Shown here one piece after another: positions 11,076 through 22,010 of a DNA stretch of 64,000 nucleotides. This DNA is from Tethya wilhelma (Eukaryota > Porifera > Demospongiae > Tethyida > Tethyidae). Where the stretch lies: assembly GCA_964030475.1 (NCBI GenBank), contig CAXIPT010000008.1, forward strand, positions 2,480,141-2,544,140. The letters run 5' to 3'. The number at the start of each line of letters is the position of its first letter. Within the stretch, counting starts at the first letter, position 1. The translations under genes were made by a program, and so were the position numbers. The notes under the pieces were generated by a model, which saw only the letters and a list, made by a program, of their open reading frames with translations, did no database searches and was not told the origin of the DNA.

Positions 11076-11384
11076 GTAATGTTTTTTGTACTTGTTTGTT
11101 CTATTTTTTTTTGAATAATATCAGTGGAATTTAGTCTTTATAGCCTGAGCAGAGAACTTGCCAACAGGCCTACAGCCTCACATGCCTGGCAGACTGAAAC
11201 TCTGAAACCCCAAGCTGAAAACGTGATTTATGTCTGACAATTGTGTGTCTAACAGTGTCTTGATAGCTAAAGATAACTTCCCTACTGAAGAACTGAACAC
11301 AGAGAACGAGAGGATAGGATAGAACCAGGCACTGATGCAGTGCTTCAATTGTTAGTCTAGATGTATGAGTTTAAGAAATTATAT

Positions 11385-11640
11385 GGAGAAGGCGCTTTTT
11401 GCCTTGTATCTAGCGAATCAATGAGAGACACAAAAAACCGATGGCAAAAGCGATTGAAGACAAAGAAACCAAGTTTATTAGTTCAAGAATCAGCTTTAGG
11501 CCATGCTTTTGGGCTCATTAGAAAGAGAAAGAGCTAAATAGTAGCTTAAGAAGCCTTTTAGTGTCAAGCGCTCAGTTTTTGCAGAGTTTTTCGCGTGAAT
11601 ATTTGTATTGTGTTAATGGAGCATCCGTGCCATTCCTGGG
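11385..11640 (+). repeat. Dispersed repeat shared with 26.49-26.75 kb
   Basis: Shares GGCGCTTT-TGCCTTGTATCTAGC, TTTAGGCCATG, TTTGGGC and GAATATTTGTATTG with 26,485-26,750 in the same order. It is a diverged repeat of unknown class without coding capacity. Confidence 0.65.
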
Positions 11641-11776
11641 AATAATCGAGATTATCTAAAAGAATTATACACAAAGAATTCTATAAAAGTTTCTACTTAC
11701 CGAGATATGAAGCTTTCAGCCTGTTCAAGCGCTAAGCTTCGAGGCCACACCCATAAGGCCATACAGTTGAAATTTT

Positions 11777-11868
11777 GGAGAGCGAGCATGAGGGGCGAGC
11801 CTGAGCGAGTCGTATAGCGTAGATCGGTATTGGAGGGCGAGCATGAGGGGCGTGCCTGAGCGAGTTCA
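11777..11868. repeat. GAGCGAGCATGAGGGGCG tandem pair
   Basis: Two units of about 46 bases contain GCGAGCATGAGGGGCG[A/T]GCCTGAGCGAG. The GGCGAGCCTGAGCGAG core is also the terminal inverted repeat of the element in the HERC2-like intron (59,920 and 60,532), so this is likely a relic of that family. Confidence 0.6.
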
Positions 11869-12136
11869 TATTTTAACATAGTATATTGTCTGGGATCCTT
11901 ACAAAGGTAGCAAGATTGTGCTATAAGGTGTACCCCAGTGAATGTTGTTACAATTATTACAATAGTACTGTGAAGATAGCCATGCAACACCAAGAAACAA
12001 ATCGAATAACTGTACCATTTCATGAATGATAAATGTACAAACACATAAACACAGCAATGCATAACATTTTAACTTCATACACTATTTACATACAGCACAT
12101 ACAATCACACTAAGTACTTGGAATTTTACATGCATA

Positions 12137-12175
12137 TTATGCACCAAGGGTTGTGCACCTTGGTGCATAAATTTA
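12137..12175. repeat. Short hairpin with CACCAAGG arms
   Basis: TATGCACCAAGG pairs with CCTTGGTGCATA across a short loop. A similar CCTTGGTGC/GCACCAAGG hairpin is at 57,576-57,607, suggesting a shared tiny foldback end. Confidence 0.5.
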
Positions 12176-12289
12176 TAATGTAGTAATACAGTGGCATAGA
12201 CTATGTTCCAAATACCCAATCCATAATGTCATCTATCTCTTGTTCTATAACATCTCTGTTCAAAGCACTGCTTTCTGAATCAGAGCTGT

Positions 12290-12425
12290 CACAGCCAGTC
12301 CTCTTCATCATCGGGTGATGGATTAGCTGCAGATGTGTTTGTGCAATTGACACTCACAACCCTCTGAACATAGTTTCCCCTACATGCACACCTTCCAGTT
12401 TTGCATACAGTCTTGCAAAGACAGC
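12290..12425 (-). pseudogene. Cys-rich C-terminal scrap of a mobile-element protein
   Basis: On the minus strand, GCLCKTVCKTGRCACRGN followed by VNCTN and an acidic tail (DDEEDW) looks like the Cys-rich tail (C-C-K-T-x-C-x-T-G-x-C-x-C-R) found at the end of many invertebrate mobile-element proteins. It is short, with no intact frame around it. Class unknown. Confidence 0.4.
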
Positions 12426-12689
12426 CTCAAAGCAAGCCTTCCACTCTGTTCATGACTGTACTTATGTTCTCCTGGCTCTCCCAGTCAACTAAGAGAGTGT
12501 TCTCCTTAATCCAGTCATACTGGGTAAGTGGCTTAACTGAATTTTCCAATGACTTTAGTATGAGTGAAGAAGAGAAAAGCAGTGTGAACCAAATCCTGAC
12601 ATACATACATACATGATCCTTACTACAGCTCTAGTCATGAAGAAACTGATACCAGAATATGGTTTCACGTTTCAAAATCACAAGCTTCA

Positions 12690-13000
12690 AAGATACTAAT
12701 CACCTCCCATGACACAGATGTCTACCACATTGGTCTAACAGTGAAGATGGATGCTAAGGAAATCATCATTCAGATCAACACATCTACATCTCAAGAACTC
12801 TGCTATCTCGGACTAACAAATTTTTGAAACTTTTGAATGATGATCCCGATCTTGGTGCACTACCAAACATTTTGCTGCAAGAACTTCAAACTATCTATGT
12901 GTGCACTGGTTGTGACTACATTTAGTGAGATTGGAAAGACAACCTTCCTACGTTGCTTCTTTAGCATGAAGCATTCATATCTTGTAGTGCAGAAGACAAA
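12690..13000 (+). pseudogene. Fragment of an unassigned mobile-element protein (VCTGCDY-like motif)
   Basis: Broken frames on the plus strand give IYHIGLTVKMDAKEIIIQ and then, across stops, a block equivalent to LQTIYVCTGCDY followed by FSEIGKTTFLRCFF. The TGCDY...GIGK order recalls FEN/XPG-like nuclease modules in mobile elements of invertebrates. That link is my recollection, not tested. Multiple stops make it non-functional. Confidence 0.4.
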
Positions 13001-13253
13001 CCAGGAACTAGGCTGACATTGACCTTGAAAATGAAACTGGGTTCCTAGTATTTGTATACCCAGTAGGGACAACCTACTCAAAGAAACATGCATCAGGATT
13101 CACAACAACTCCACCAACACATTTGTGACAGAAGGAGAGTCTGCCTTATCTACTAGTTGGAAGATGGGACAGAGTGCAATATGATGCTTCCAAGTATGGA
13201 AGCACTTCATCGACACAGGTTAAGGAGCTACACACACCAACTTAAATGTGATT

Positions 13254-13460
13254 ATGAAAAAAATGAGAACACTAAAAAAACATTGGAAATGTAATAAGAC
13301 ACAGGAATCGTAAAAAGAGAGCAAACAAGATGGAATGGCTGTTAGAGTGTGTAAGGAATTCTTTCAGTGGGCAAAATAAGAGACTCAATAAGGAGAGTGT
13401 TAAATGCAGCCCATACAGGAAGAATTCGCAATCGGCATGTACTTTAACAGCCATAACCCA
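13254..13460. repeat. Half copy of ACATTGGAA foldback MITE
   Basis: Contains ACATTGGAAATGTAATAAGA, then ATCGTAAAAAGAGAGCAAAC and AAGATGGAATGGCTGTTAGA, matching the left arms of the copies at 10.4 and 10.9 kb. A middle part (GCAGCCCATACAGGAAGAAT) also matches copy 1 near 10,540. The right arm is missing. Confidence 0.65.
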
Positions 13461-14270
13461 GTCTTATCAGCATTAGCCTCCCCAATCAATGGCAGATGTT
13501 TTCTAGTGACACAAGTATTCAGTACAGTAAGCTTGAAGCAAATTTTGAGATTGGAATCTTGGAGATTCAGCTAGATTTCAATCGTCATTCTCTCCGATCT
13601 TACATGGCTGTTAGAGGGGAAAAGGTACCACATTCTTTTATTTATAACAATTTTGCATCTAATCGCAAGGATACATACAACAGAGATGCCAACCTTAGAA
13701 TGATGTATAGAGTGAGATAGGTCCAAGAGAGTTGGCCTAAATGCGTGAGACTAGCTATCTTATTGCACCTGAATGATATTTCGAGCTAATATTCAACTTT
13801 ATGGTGTTTTTTAAGCTTGAAAAATAGTGAATATAGTTCATTGTAACTGCAATTATTTACTTACTGTGTCTTGAATCTTACTCTTGGGTAGCAGTCCTGG
13901 TAGCACCGTACATATTAGAACGCTGACTAGCGCACTTATCTTGCAAAATTAATGCTTGCTGACTCAGCAAACAAGATCACGTGATCAAAATTATACTATA
14001 GTATACTATTGTCACATGATCAGGATGCAATTAACAGCGTGAAACACTAAAAAGAGGGAGTGGCCTGGGTACGAGGCTAGTACAGCAGAATGCGTGAGTT
14101 TTGAAGTCGTATGCGTGTGAGCGTGAGAATAAGCTCAAATGCGTGTGTCTCACGCTAAATGCGTGAGAGTTGGCATGTCTGCATACAATAGCTTCTAAGC
14201 TAATTCGAGGTATGCACCCTAATTATAAAGCTACTAATTAAAATCAGTCACTATATAATTTATTTATGGG
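13461..14270. other. Intergenic, no gene seen
   Basis: An open frame at 13,496-13,720 has no recognisable similarity. Around 14,085-14,180 the words GCGTGAG and GCGTGTGAG recur several times, a short decayed simple repeat. Confidence 0.45.
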
Positions 14271-15040
14271 CTAGGTCTTCAACCTGGCTCGGGTGCAAGC
14301 AGCAATGGGCGTCCAACTTGTTGTGCATCTGGTGTTGACTTGTAGACCAGGCTTGCCATCTACAATAGAAAAATTGACATTTGCACCATCTGGGATGACA
14401 AGGTCAGAGTCTGTGAAGGAGTCACTGTCACTGTCACATTCATCACCAGTTGTTAATGCAGCTTTCACATGAGGAGGTGCTTTGAGAGACACAAGATGGA
14501 AAGGAGCAGATCTCTTTGCTCTCCGTCCTCCAATCACTGGAGTCCAACCTCATCAATGGAATAGGTGACACCGTGAACCGAATCCCTCTTATCATATCTA
14601 ACATTTGAGCAGGACTTGAGATCAATGACCTTTTGAGTCACATTGACTTGGATGGAAGTAGAGTCATCAGTCTGCTGGGCTGCGCTGTGACTCCTAGGGC
14701 CATGGTGAGCATTAGTTGGAGTAGTAGTAGATGGTTGTAGTTCCACAGTAGGTTTGATACTTGCATGTTCACACTGAGCACTGCTTTTGGCCTTGGTCTT
14801 CCTCTTTCTCCTTCTTCTCTTTCCCTTTTCTTTCTTGCCTTGACAGAGCTGAGAGGAAACACTAGGCCAAAACAGACTGACAGAAAAACCACCAGCTGAA
14901 CACTTAGCAGTCCACAAGGCATCAGGGAGTTTCAGTGCACTTTGTTGCAACTGCACACAAAGTGAGAGAGGAAATCCAGCAGCACTTAGACCAGCAAAAT
15001 CTCCTTCTAAAACTGCTACCTTGATACTACTATCAGCCAT
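14271..15040 (-). CDS. Unidentified ORF pair, probably a mobile-element protein split by a frameshift
   Basis: The minus strand encodes 168 residues (15,040-14,534) beginning MADSSIKVAVLEGDF. It has a hydrophobic GGFSVSLFWP segment, then a strongly basic tract (KGKRRRRKRKTKAK) and a Ser/Thr-rich tail. The next 88 codons (14,537-14,271) follow in another frame with an overlap of only 4 bases; they carry an acidic DSDSDSFTDSDL run. The near-seamless hand-over suggests one protein of about 255 residues broken by one frameshift, or a stop/restart pair. An A-rich tract of about 45 bases precedes the ATG. I do not recognise the family. The basic tract would suit nucleic-acid binding, and the neighbourhood favours a mobile-element origin. 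Confidence 0.4.
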
Positions 15041-15080
15041 TTTTTAATTTTATTTTATTTTATTTTTTAATTTTTTTTCT

Positions 15081-15832
15081 CCTGTAATTAGGAAGCGATT
15101 GGGTTATTCATGACAAAAATACCGTAATGGAGTTCATAAAGGCACTAGATAAAGCTAGCTTTTGTTCTGGTAATCCAGATGAAGATTTTGTCAGCATATG
15201 TCAAAAGAGAGGAGTGAGAGTGGCATTCCTAGGCCAACAACATGTTTAGTGTGAAATCCTATGTGTACGAGATCTGAGTAAGCATTTTCAACGCTGCCAA
15301 GTATGCCACCACTATCGAAGCACATTGCAGTGTGTTGGTACCATGAAACAGAGAGACCCAAGTAACATATGCCTGTCTCACTTCTAAAGAGAAAAATCAA
15401 CGACTCAGAAATATGCACAAATCTCAAAACGACAACTTTATCAACTAGAAGCAAAAGCTATAGTAATGCAGTTAAGACTGATGGCCTAGAGCTACATCCA
15501 GAGGATGCTGCAGTTTGTAGCCAGCTAAACCACATGGTTGAAAGTGAATTTTATTTCCTGTTGATTCACCTCAAAGAATTTTCTGGGAGCAGCAGAAGTG
15601 ATATCAACAGCTAGCGACAAATGCCTCTCGTCCTCCTGTTTGCACTCAATCTTAATATTTGTCATCTTCAGCTTACCACGCAGTTAGACAGAGTGGGATT
15701 GTTAAAGTCCATCTGGTTTGAGAATTCTACCAGAAGTGAAATAATGAAATTCATACAATACTTTTTATATGGGGCAAAATAGCTAACTTTTTGACTGGTA
15801 AGGTGTAAGAAGCTGGAAAAGTAACCAAAAGA
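15081..15832. other. Intergenic, no gene seen
   Basis: Short open frames on both strands (15,191-15,454 and 15,369-15,614) overlap each other and show no recognisable domain. The stretch ends at the left inverted repeat of the hAT element. Confidence 0.45.
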
Positions 15833-18428
15833 CAGGGCCGGCTCACTGTGGATGGGAATGGGTGGGCCAATTATATCAGGTAGCTAGTACTTATACTATA
15901 ACAAGAAATTTTAATAATAACAGTTGTAGCTATTTACATTGAAACTTAATGAGAAGTTACTAAACAAACTAAACTTGAAATTCAATGACATACAAAAGTA
16001 CCAAATATTCTCAGTCTATGTTCTGAGCCTGTAACAAATTCATTTCCAATTTCTTCCAGTTGAACTTTGTCTAAAGCTTCCCTGTGAACATTTAATATCA
16101 TGAGATTGTTAAGTCGTTGCTGGGTCATGGTAGTTCGAAGGTAAGTTTTGATCCTTCGAAGGGTACTGAATGATCTCTCACTGGTTGAATTAGTTGCAGG
16201 CATTACCAGGATTAATTTCACAAGTGTCACTATTTCTGAAAACAGAGATCTAGCTATAGTGGAAAAACTTTGCAAATACTGTACAACAGTTGAGAGTGAC
16301 AGGTCTTTCTTGTCAAGGTATCCTGTTATGATTGTGAATTGGAGTTCAAGATTATCTTTATCAAGATCTTCATGGTACACTTCCATTACAGCTTTGATTT
16401 CATCTTCATGAGATAACCCTTTGCATCCTTTCAGAAGTAGACACTCAAGACTGGCATATATTCTATAATCTTGCTGGTCAAATCGATCTGTTATGCATTG
16501 AATCAAGAGGTCTAGAGCTTCATAATACACTACCTTGTAATGGTTGGCTGGAGTAGAGTGAAATTCAGGTGAAGCTTCACCAACCTCATATCGTCTAGGC
16601 ACCTTTCTTTTTCTTGGAAGACTTGGCTCATTAACATCCACTTGTTGAGCCCTGGAGGTAACAGATTGCCAAAATAGATTATATGAGGGATCTGTACGTA
16701 AAGCTTGAAGGGTACCCTTGACCATTGTTGCAAGGCGTTGACCTTCGGCTGCAGACAAATCTTTCTTTTGCAAGACTTTGCTTAGATTATCTGTGTGTCT
16801 CAAAAGCATCTCACCGAGGTAAACACCAAAATAGAAGTCAAAATTACTCATTTGAAATGCCACACCATTAATTCTGGCTCTCATTTCACTCTCATTGGTA
16901 GCTTCAGCAGCCTCTTCCCATAACTCAATTAGAACTGAATAGTTTTCTAACACACTTTTCAAGGATTCTGCTTGGACAGTCCAACGGGTTGGGCACAGCA
17001 CACGCATTCCAGGACCCTCTGGTTGTAACTCTTCCTTCAACTTTCGAAACATTGCATCTCTTTTCGGTGATAACTTTATTAACTTGGACATTTCTAATGT
17101 GATATCCAGAGCATTCTTCAGTACTTTGCAACATTTCATTGTGTCTCCAGCTGCTAGGTTCAAGGAGTGACCATAACAATGAGTGTACATGGCCCTAGGC
17201 TCTTCTTCCTTAATTTGTTTTGCAACACCTGTTTTCATACCAGACATGGTACTGGCACCGTCATAGCACTGTCCTCTAACTTTGTGAATGTCTAAATTGA
17301 AAGCTAGCAGAACACTTTTGATAACTTGAACAATTGTGGAGGCACTAGTGTTTTTAACTTCATGAAGACCAACAAAACTTTTGTGTACATTCAATTCATC
17401 ATCCACCCAACGAAATACCAACACAACCTGCTCTCTGTTACCTTTGTCTGTGGTCTCATCAGCCATTATTGTATAGAATTTGGTATGTTGAATTTGCATT
17501 CCAATATCACGTAAAATTTTAAGCGCTAGCAATTTTATTAGCTCATTCTGAATATCCTTTGATGTGTATGTGTCATTGTGTCGTCTCAACCATTCTTGTC
17601 GTTTGATGTCATTTCTTGATTCAAAAAGAAGTAATTGTTTAAAGTTTGAATCTTGCATTGCCATCTCCTCGAAGCGGAAGTCCTTGCCTAACAAGGAACC
17701 GAATGCATCCTATAATTGTCAACAAAATGATGCGATTGTCACTCTTTTTTGTTGCATGTCCTATATCCAATTGTTCAGCTATGTCTTTGGTGGAAGGATA
17801 TAGAGAGCCTCATTTGCTTCTATGTGATGGTCTGACTTGGCATGCTTGCCAATTTTGGATGTTCCATCTTTCCAGTTACAAAATCCTGAAGAAATCTATA
17901 CAATATTATTACCATAAATTATTTACTAATAGGTAGAAAGTTAACTGAATCTAACATAGGCCACATGCATATAATAATACTAGATACTGACTAAACTTAC
18001 AAATGCAGGATCTGGACGAGATGCTTTGAGAATTTTTTTCTGTTTAATTGCTTGAACACAAGTTTGACAGAAAAGAACATCTTTCTCAGTATCATAGTGA
18101 AGGAAATCATACTCTTCAAACCATGCATGTTGGCAAGCGCGTTCTTTCTTTCCAAAGGTCCTCTTAGGAAATTTAAAAGTTTTAGGAGGATGAAATGGCT
18201 TAGAAGAACTTTCTGCCATTTTCTTGTTGCTAACTCTATTTATCAGAAATGATTACATCACTTGAAAAAATATTAGAATAATTATATCTCATGCAGTCGG
18301 ATCGTGATTGTGACAATTAAGAGCTTTCAGGAAGTTTGAAGCTAGACCTCAAAGATCAGTCAAGACTGTACAGCCAAATTATTGGGTGGGCCATGGCCCA
18401 CCTGGCCCATACAGCTGAGCCGGCCCTG
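15833..18428 (-). mobile_element. hAT-superfamily DNA transposon, near complete
   Basis: The element is bounded by 13-bp terminal inverted repeats, CAGGGCCGGCTCA at 15,833 and its complement ending at 18,428. Subterminal GGTGGGCCA words occur at both ends. It carries one transposase gene on the minus strand. An exact 8-bp target duplication is not obvious (flanks CCAAAAGA and AAAGAATG), so either the flanks have changed or the duplication has eroded. Total length about 2.6 kb fits a compact hAT. Confidence 0.88.
15982..18219 (-). pseudogene. hAT transposase (TTF zinc finger, DUF4371, hAT dimerisation), two compensating frameshifts
   Basis: This transposase would cut and paste the element. 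Exon 1 (18,219-18,001) starts MAESSSKPFHPPKTF and holds a TTF-type zinc finger (ACQHAWFEEYDFLHYD, then FCQTC). It ends in a GTAAGT donor after PDPAF. A TATAG acceptor at 17,896 opens exon 2 as ISSGFCNWKDG, restoring the family's usual PAFISTGF-like sequence, with a 105-bp intron. Exon 2 then shifts frame near 17,795 (into STKDIAEQLD and CIRFLVRQGLPLRGDG) and shifts back near 17,657 (DSNFKQLLLFE). From there it is open to the stop at 15,982. The 570-residue tail has TIMADETTDKGNREQ, GQCYDGASTMSG, HCYGHSLNLA and the hAT C-terminal PATNSTSERSFSTLRRIK. The two indels cancel, so either the copy is very young or they are sequencing errors. Confidence 0.88.
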
Positions 18429-19235
18429 AAAGAATGGGGAGAACGAGTGCTTTCCAATGGTGCGTAAAACTTTGAAATCGGTTGGATATTTATTCAATTT
18501 TTTCTACCGGCATTTAATACCAGATGATTGACTTTAGTCTTCCATCCGAAAGGACACTATGTGACTACACTCACTGGACCAAGGCCCACAGTAGGATACA
18601 GTTTGAGTATAATAGGTTAACGAATGTTTACAAAAGTGGCCATAATAAGTATTAATATTATGCGAAAAGTGAATATCTTTTGAGTTATTTGTACTTCCAT
18701 GAAAACATAGTATGATACTAACCTAAAGATTTCCAAAAAATTTGATGGTAGCCATAGTCACATGACCACTATTTTTTGCTGAATCAGCAAATTTTAAGAG
18801 TACGTCTAGAACTGTACAAAATTGACATCTGCATGTTTTGGGACAAATTATTATATCTGAAAGAGCTAAAAAATGTAACATCTTAACATTTTCATATTGA
18901 GAATTTTTAGTTCCACAAAAGAGCAGTTTCTATTTAATGCACACCCATTTTAAGACTTGTAATTGCTCTAACTTAAACACAAAGCCAAAAGTTCCAAATA
19001 TGAAAATATAAAGATGTAGATTACGTTGACCAAATTTAGTGATAGAAATATTGAAACTGAAAATCACTTCTTTGTTAGGCGTACTCAGTTTTCTGTGCAT
19101 TTTCTATTTGCCGATTTATGTGACCAACATTATAAATTCAGTTTGTATTACTTCAGAACATTTCTTGTTTATATGGCTATAGTAACAAAGTTCTGGCCTT
19201 TTTATATAATTTTTCAGTTAATTAGAAATACCTTT
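18429..19235. other. Intergenic, nothing recognised
   Basis: AT-rich with no supported gene; short open frames show no domain. Confidence 0.45.
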
Positions 19236-20066
19236 CCTTAATCTACCTGAGGAAGAGTTCGAACGCAGACTAGAAGATGTGGTTGAATCAAGAAATTTCT
19301 CTCATTGGATGAGATGAAGATTAGGAGTGGGCTGATCTTTGACAAACACAGTGGACTATTGATCGGTTTTGTTGATCTTAGAAAAGTGAACAGAGACTCA
19401 GTACTGAAGATGCAACTAGCTCCAATCTTGCTGATCAGATGCTGGTTTTCATGGCACATTCAGTTTTCAAGCCATCGCTCTCTATGCCAATAGCTCATTA
19501 CTTTAGTTACAATCTGAAAGGTACTATATATGTACATTGCCGATGTACATGCATGTATTGTGCTAGAAAGCATTTCATTATTCATTATTGTTTTTTCCCT
19601 TCAAATGTACGTAGCTGAGAAGATCTTTCATCTGGTATGAGATGTTGTTGAAGTCCTTGAAATGTACAACATTCCAACTGTCTCATTAACAAGTGATGGA
19701 GCTAAGCATAATAGACGGTTCTATCGTCTGTGCCAGCAATACTTCAAACCCATGCCGACAAAATGACAAGATATTTTTTGTCTGTGATCCTCCTCATGCT
19801 GAAAACACAGACAAGGCTTCTAGGTGTGAAGTATCCCTTGGAAAAATATTTTTCTAGACAAAGGCACAAAGGAGGGAACTATGGTAATCCTACAGCACAC
19901 CAAGTACCGTACAATGCCATGGCACTCGTTCAGCAGCAGGCATTTTACAAAGATTTGCAAAGCATAAATGTACAGGCTTTAAATGGTGAAAAAGAGGCAA
20001 AGAAGAAAGGACCCACTATAATGTTTATTTTTATAACACTGAAGGGGACAAGAAAATCCCTGAAGT
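19236..20066 (+). pseudogene. P-element/THAP9-like transposase fragment
   Basis: Three separated blocks in different frames resemble the RNase-H-like core and tail of P-element-type transposases. They are LSLDEMKIRSGLIFDKH followed by LLIGFVDLRKVN (about 19,298-19,390), VSLTSDGAKHNRRFYRLCQ (about 19,675-19,737), and YFSRQRHKGGNYGNPTA (about 19,845-19,900). These correspond to DEMKI, SDGA-NR and YF--QR--GG--NPT landmarks of the family. The THAP DNA-binding domain is not seen, and stops and shifts separate the blocks. A relative lies in the unit at 26,973-30,079. Confidence 0.75.
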
Positions 20067-21230
20067 AATTACTGACTTATTATACCTATTTAGATAGACA
20101 TGTACATTATTGTGATACATATTCTTACTTTTACCAATTTCTAAACTCATTGTCAAGTCTTTGGCAAATGAATGCCCTTGTACACTTATCCATAATTTTG
20201 CAACAGCTCTAAACTATACCTTTCGTAAGTGATTGGAAATGTACTTGACTATGTTATCCCAGTGCTTCAATACAGCTTTTTTTTTTCAAAATACTACAAA
20301 TAATTGGTGCTCATTAGGTTGAGATTCCTTTACTGTAAAAGTATTTTGGAAACGGCGAGTGACTATTTCAATAGACTCCATGAGATGAAATTAATACCTC
20401 ATTATTATCATGGTATAGTCCCACCATATGCATATTTGTCCACACCTTAGTGTAGTCCTCAATGCTCACTAGAGAATCAAGATCCATCCCTGATTGCCCC
20501 TTAACTGCCATTCCTCGATTCTCAAGTTTTGAATTTTGATCTTTTCTTAAAACGCTTGAGTAATATCACTGTCAAATATCCAGACATGTATCATATGGCA
20601 TTTTGCTCATTAATATTGGTTGGGTTGCTTCCGCTCCATGTCATCAGCACAGTTTTGACAGCATTTTTTTTTCCAGCATTCTATCTGTAATGATAGTTGT
20701 GATTCCTCTGCTATATTATCAGGAATGTGGAATGGATGCCATGTAACAGTACAGCTGGTACGCATTGCATGAAACTCTGAAAAAATGTGACTCTGAATTT
20801 CCTCTCGGTGAACGTAATACAACAGCTTCAGACGTTAATGAGCTAATACAACTAAAGAAAAAGCTGTGATACCCCTGACCTTTAAGTGCATCTTTTGGCA
20901 GAGGTGCTTGATGTTTTTCTGTTGCAGATTGGGGTATATTAAGCCTAGTTGTGTTCTGGAAAACAAAAAAAATTATATTTATTCATGCACAACTCAGCTG
21001 CTGCACACTCTCTGTACACAGGACGTGGTTTGTCACCACTATATATAGTACTATAGCTATGAACTTGAAGTCACTATGTATATGCATAGGCACCCCTATA
21101 CCACTATGGCTTCCTAGCTAGCTTAACATTTGTCATTTTCTTAATTTCTAGCTAGCTCAGACTGCGTGCGTATTACAAATGAATACAAGTTTTTCACTGC
21201 CATCATTATCAATCAGCTTTTTTGGCCTTT
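20067..21230. other. Intergenic, no gene recognised
   Basis: A 70-codon open frame on the minus strand (20,822-20,610) contains a CCQNCADD pair of cysteines but nothing that identifies it. No other feature. Confidence 0.45.
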
Positions 21231-21235
21231 AGATG

Positions 21236-22010
21236 GTTAAGCACTTCATCATCAGTGACACATTCAGCTGGTGATGCCTTCATAGTAGAACTGGTGCTTT
21301 CGCGAAAACAAGAATTTCTGATAGAATTCCCGAAGAACTTTTACTAGTTGAAAAACTGTTTGCCACTTGCAGTTGAAAGAGAAGACACTGTTGCTTGTGA
21401 ACAAGCTAAGCATCAGGATGGTTTATCAGCCATGCCATATAGTTAGAGTCACTTTATCATAATTAGCCTTCCTCTTTCTATGAATAGAGGATTTAGTCTA
21501 GATAGCTTGCAAGCAGGCAATGCATCGCCAGATGGAGGTGCAAATAATTAATGGCGCCAGCTGTTAATCTTTTACCTCTTCTGGGTTCAGGGAAAAGATC
21601 CTTCATTTTCTGAAACCATATAGTACATAGACAGCAGTAAATGAAAGAGGAGATGCCAGCTCTCCCAGGATGTTTTGCTAAATATTTATTACATGCTTAG
21701 ATCTTGAATGGTTTCAAAACACCTACATCAAGTGGTCGCAAAACAGTGTGGGGGTAGGCACAATAAGTGAACATCGTTTGCACAGGCAAGCTTGATTAAT
21801 TCTGAAGTGTGTGATGCCTGAATAAGAAGCACTGGCCTACATGGTGGGGGGAATCTGTTGGAAGACCATTCTAGGTAAAGATCTCCATTCATCCAACCAC
21901 TTTCACTGGTTACAAACAGTGTTCCTGGATAGGCACATGTTTTCTGGTACATTCCGGTATGTGCATACCATTCTTGTACCTGCCTAAATTGCTAGTTGTT
22001 CGAATTTAAC
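21236..22010 (-). pseudogene. Second pogo/Tigger-like DDE transposase fragment
   Basis: Minus-strand frames give PGTLFVTSESGWMNGDLY, then RPVLLIQASHTSE where the family normally has a catalytic Asp in a DGH-S motif (changed here to QASH), then LIKLACANDVHLLCLPPH. A shifted frame continues LRPLDVGVLKPFK. Further on (about 21,340-21,240), SEILVFAK and ECVTDDEVLNHLKAKKAD parallel the 5.6-6.2 kb fragment. The catalytic substitution and frameshifts show it is inactive. The order on the minus strand is colinear with a normal transposase C-terminal half. Confidence 0.8.

Noticed and set aside
15825..18436. An 8-bp target-site duplication for the hAT element
   Set aside because: The flanks (CCAAAAGA and AAAGAATG) share only a similar A-rich word, so no true duplication is claimed.
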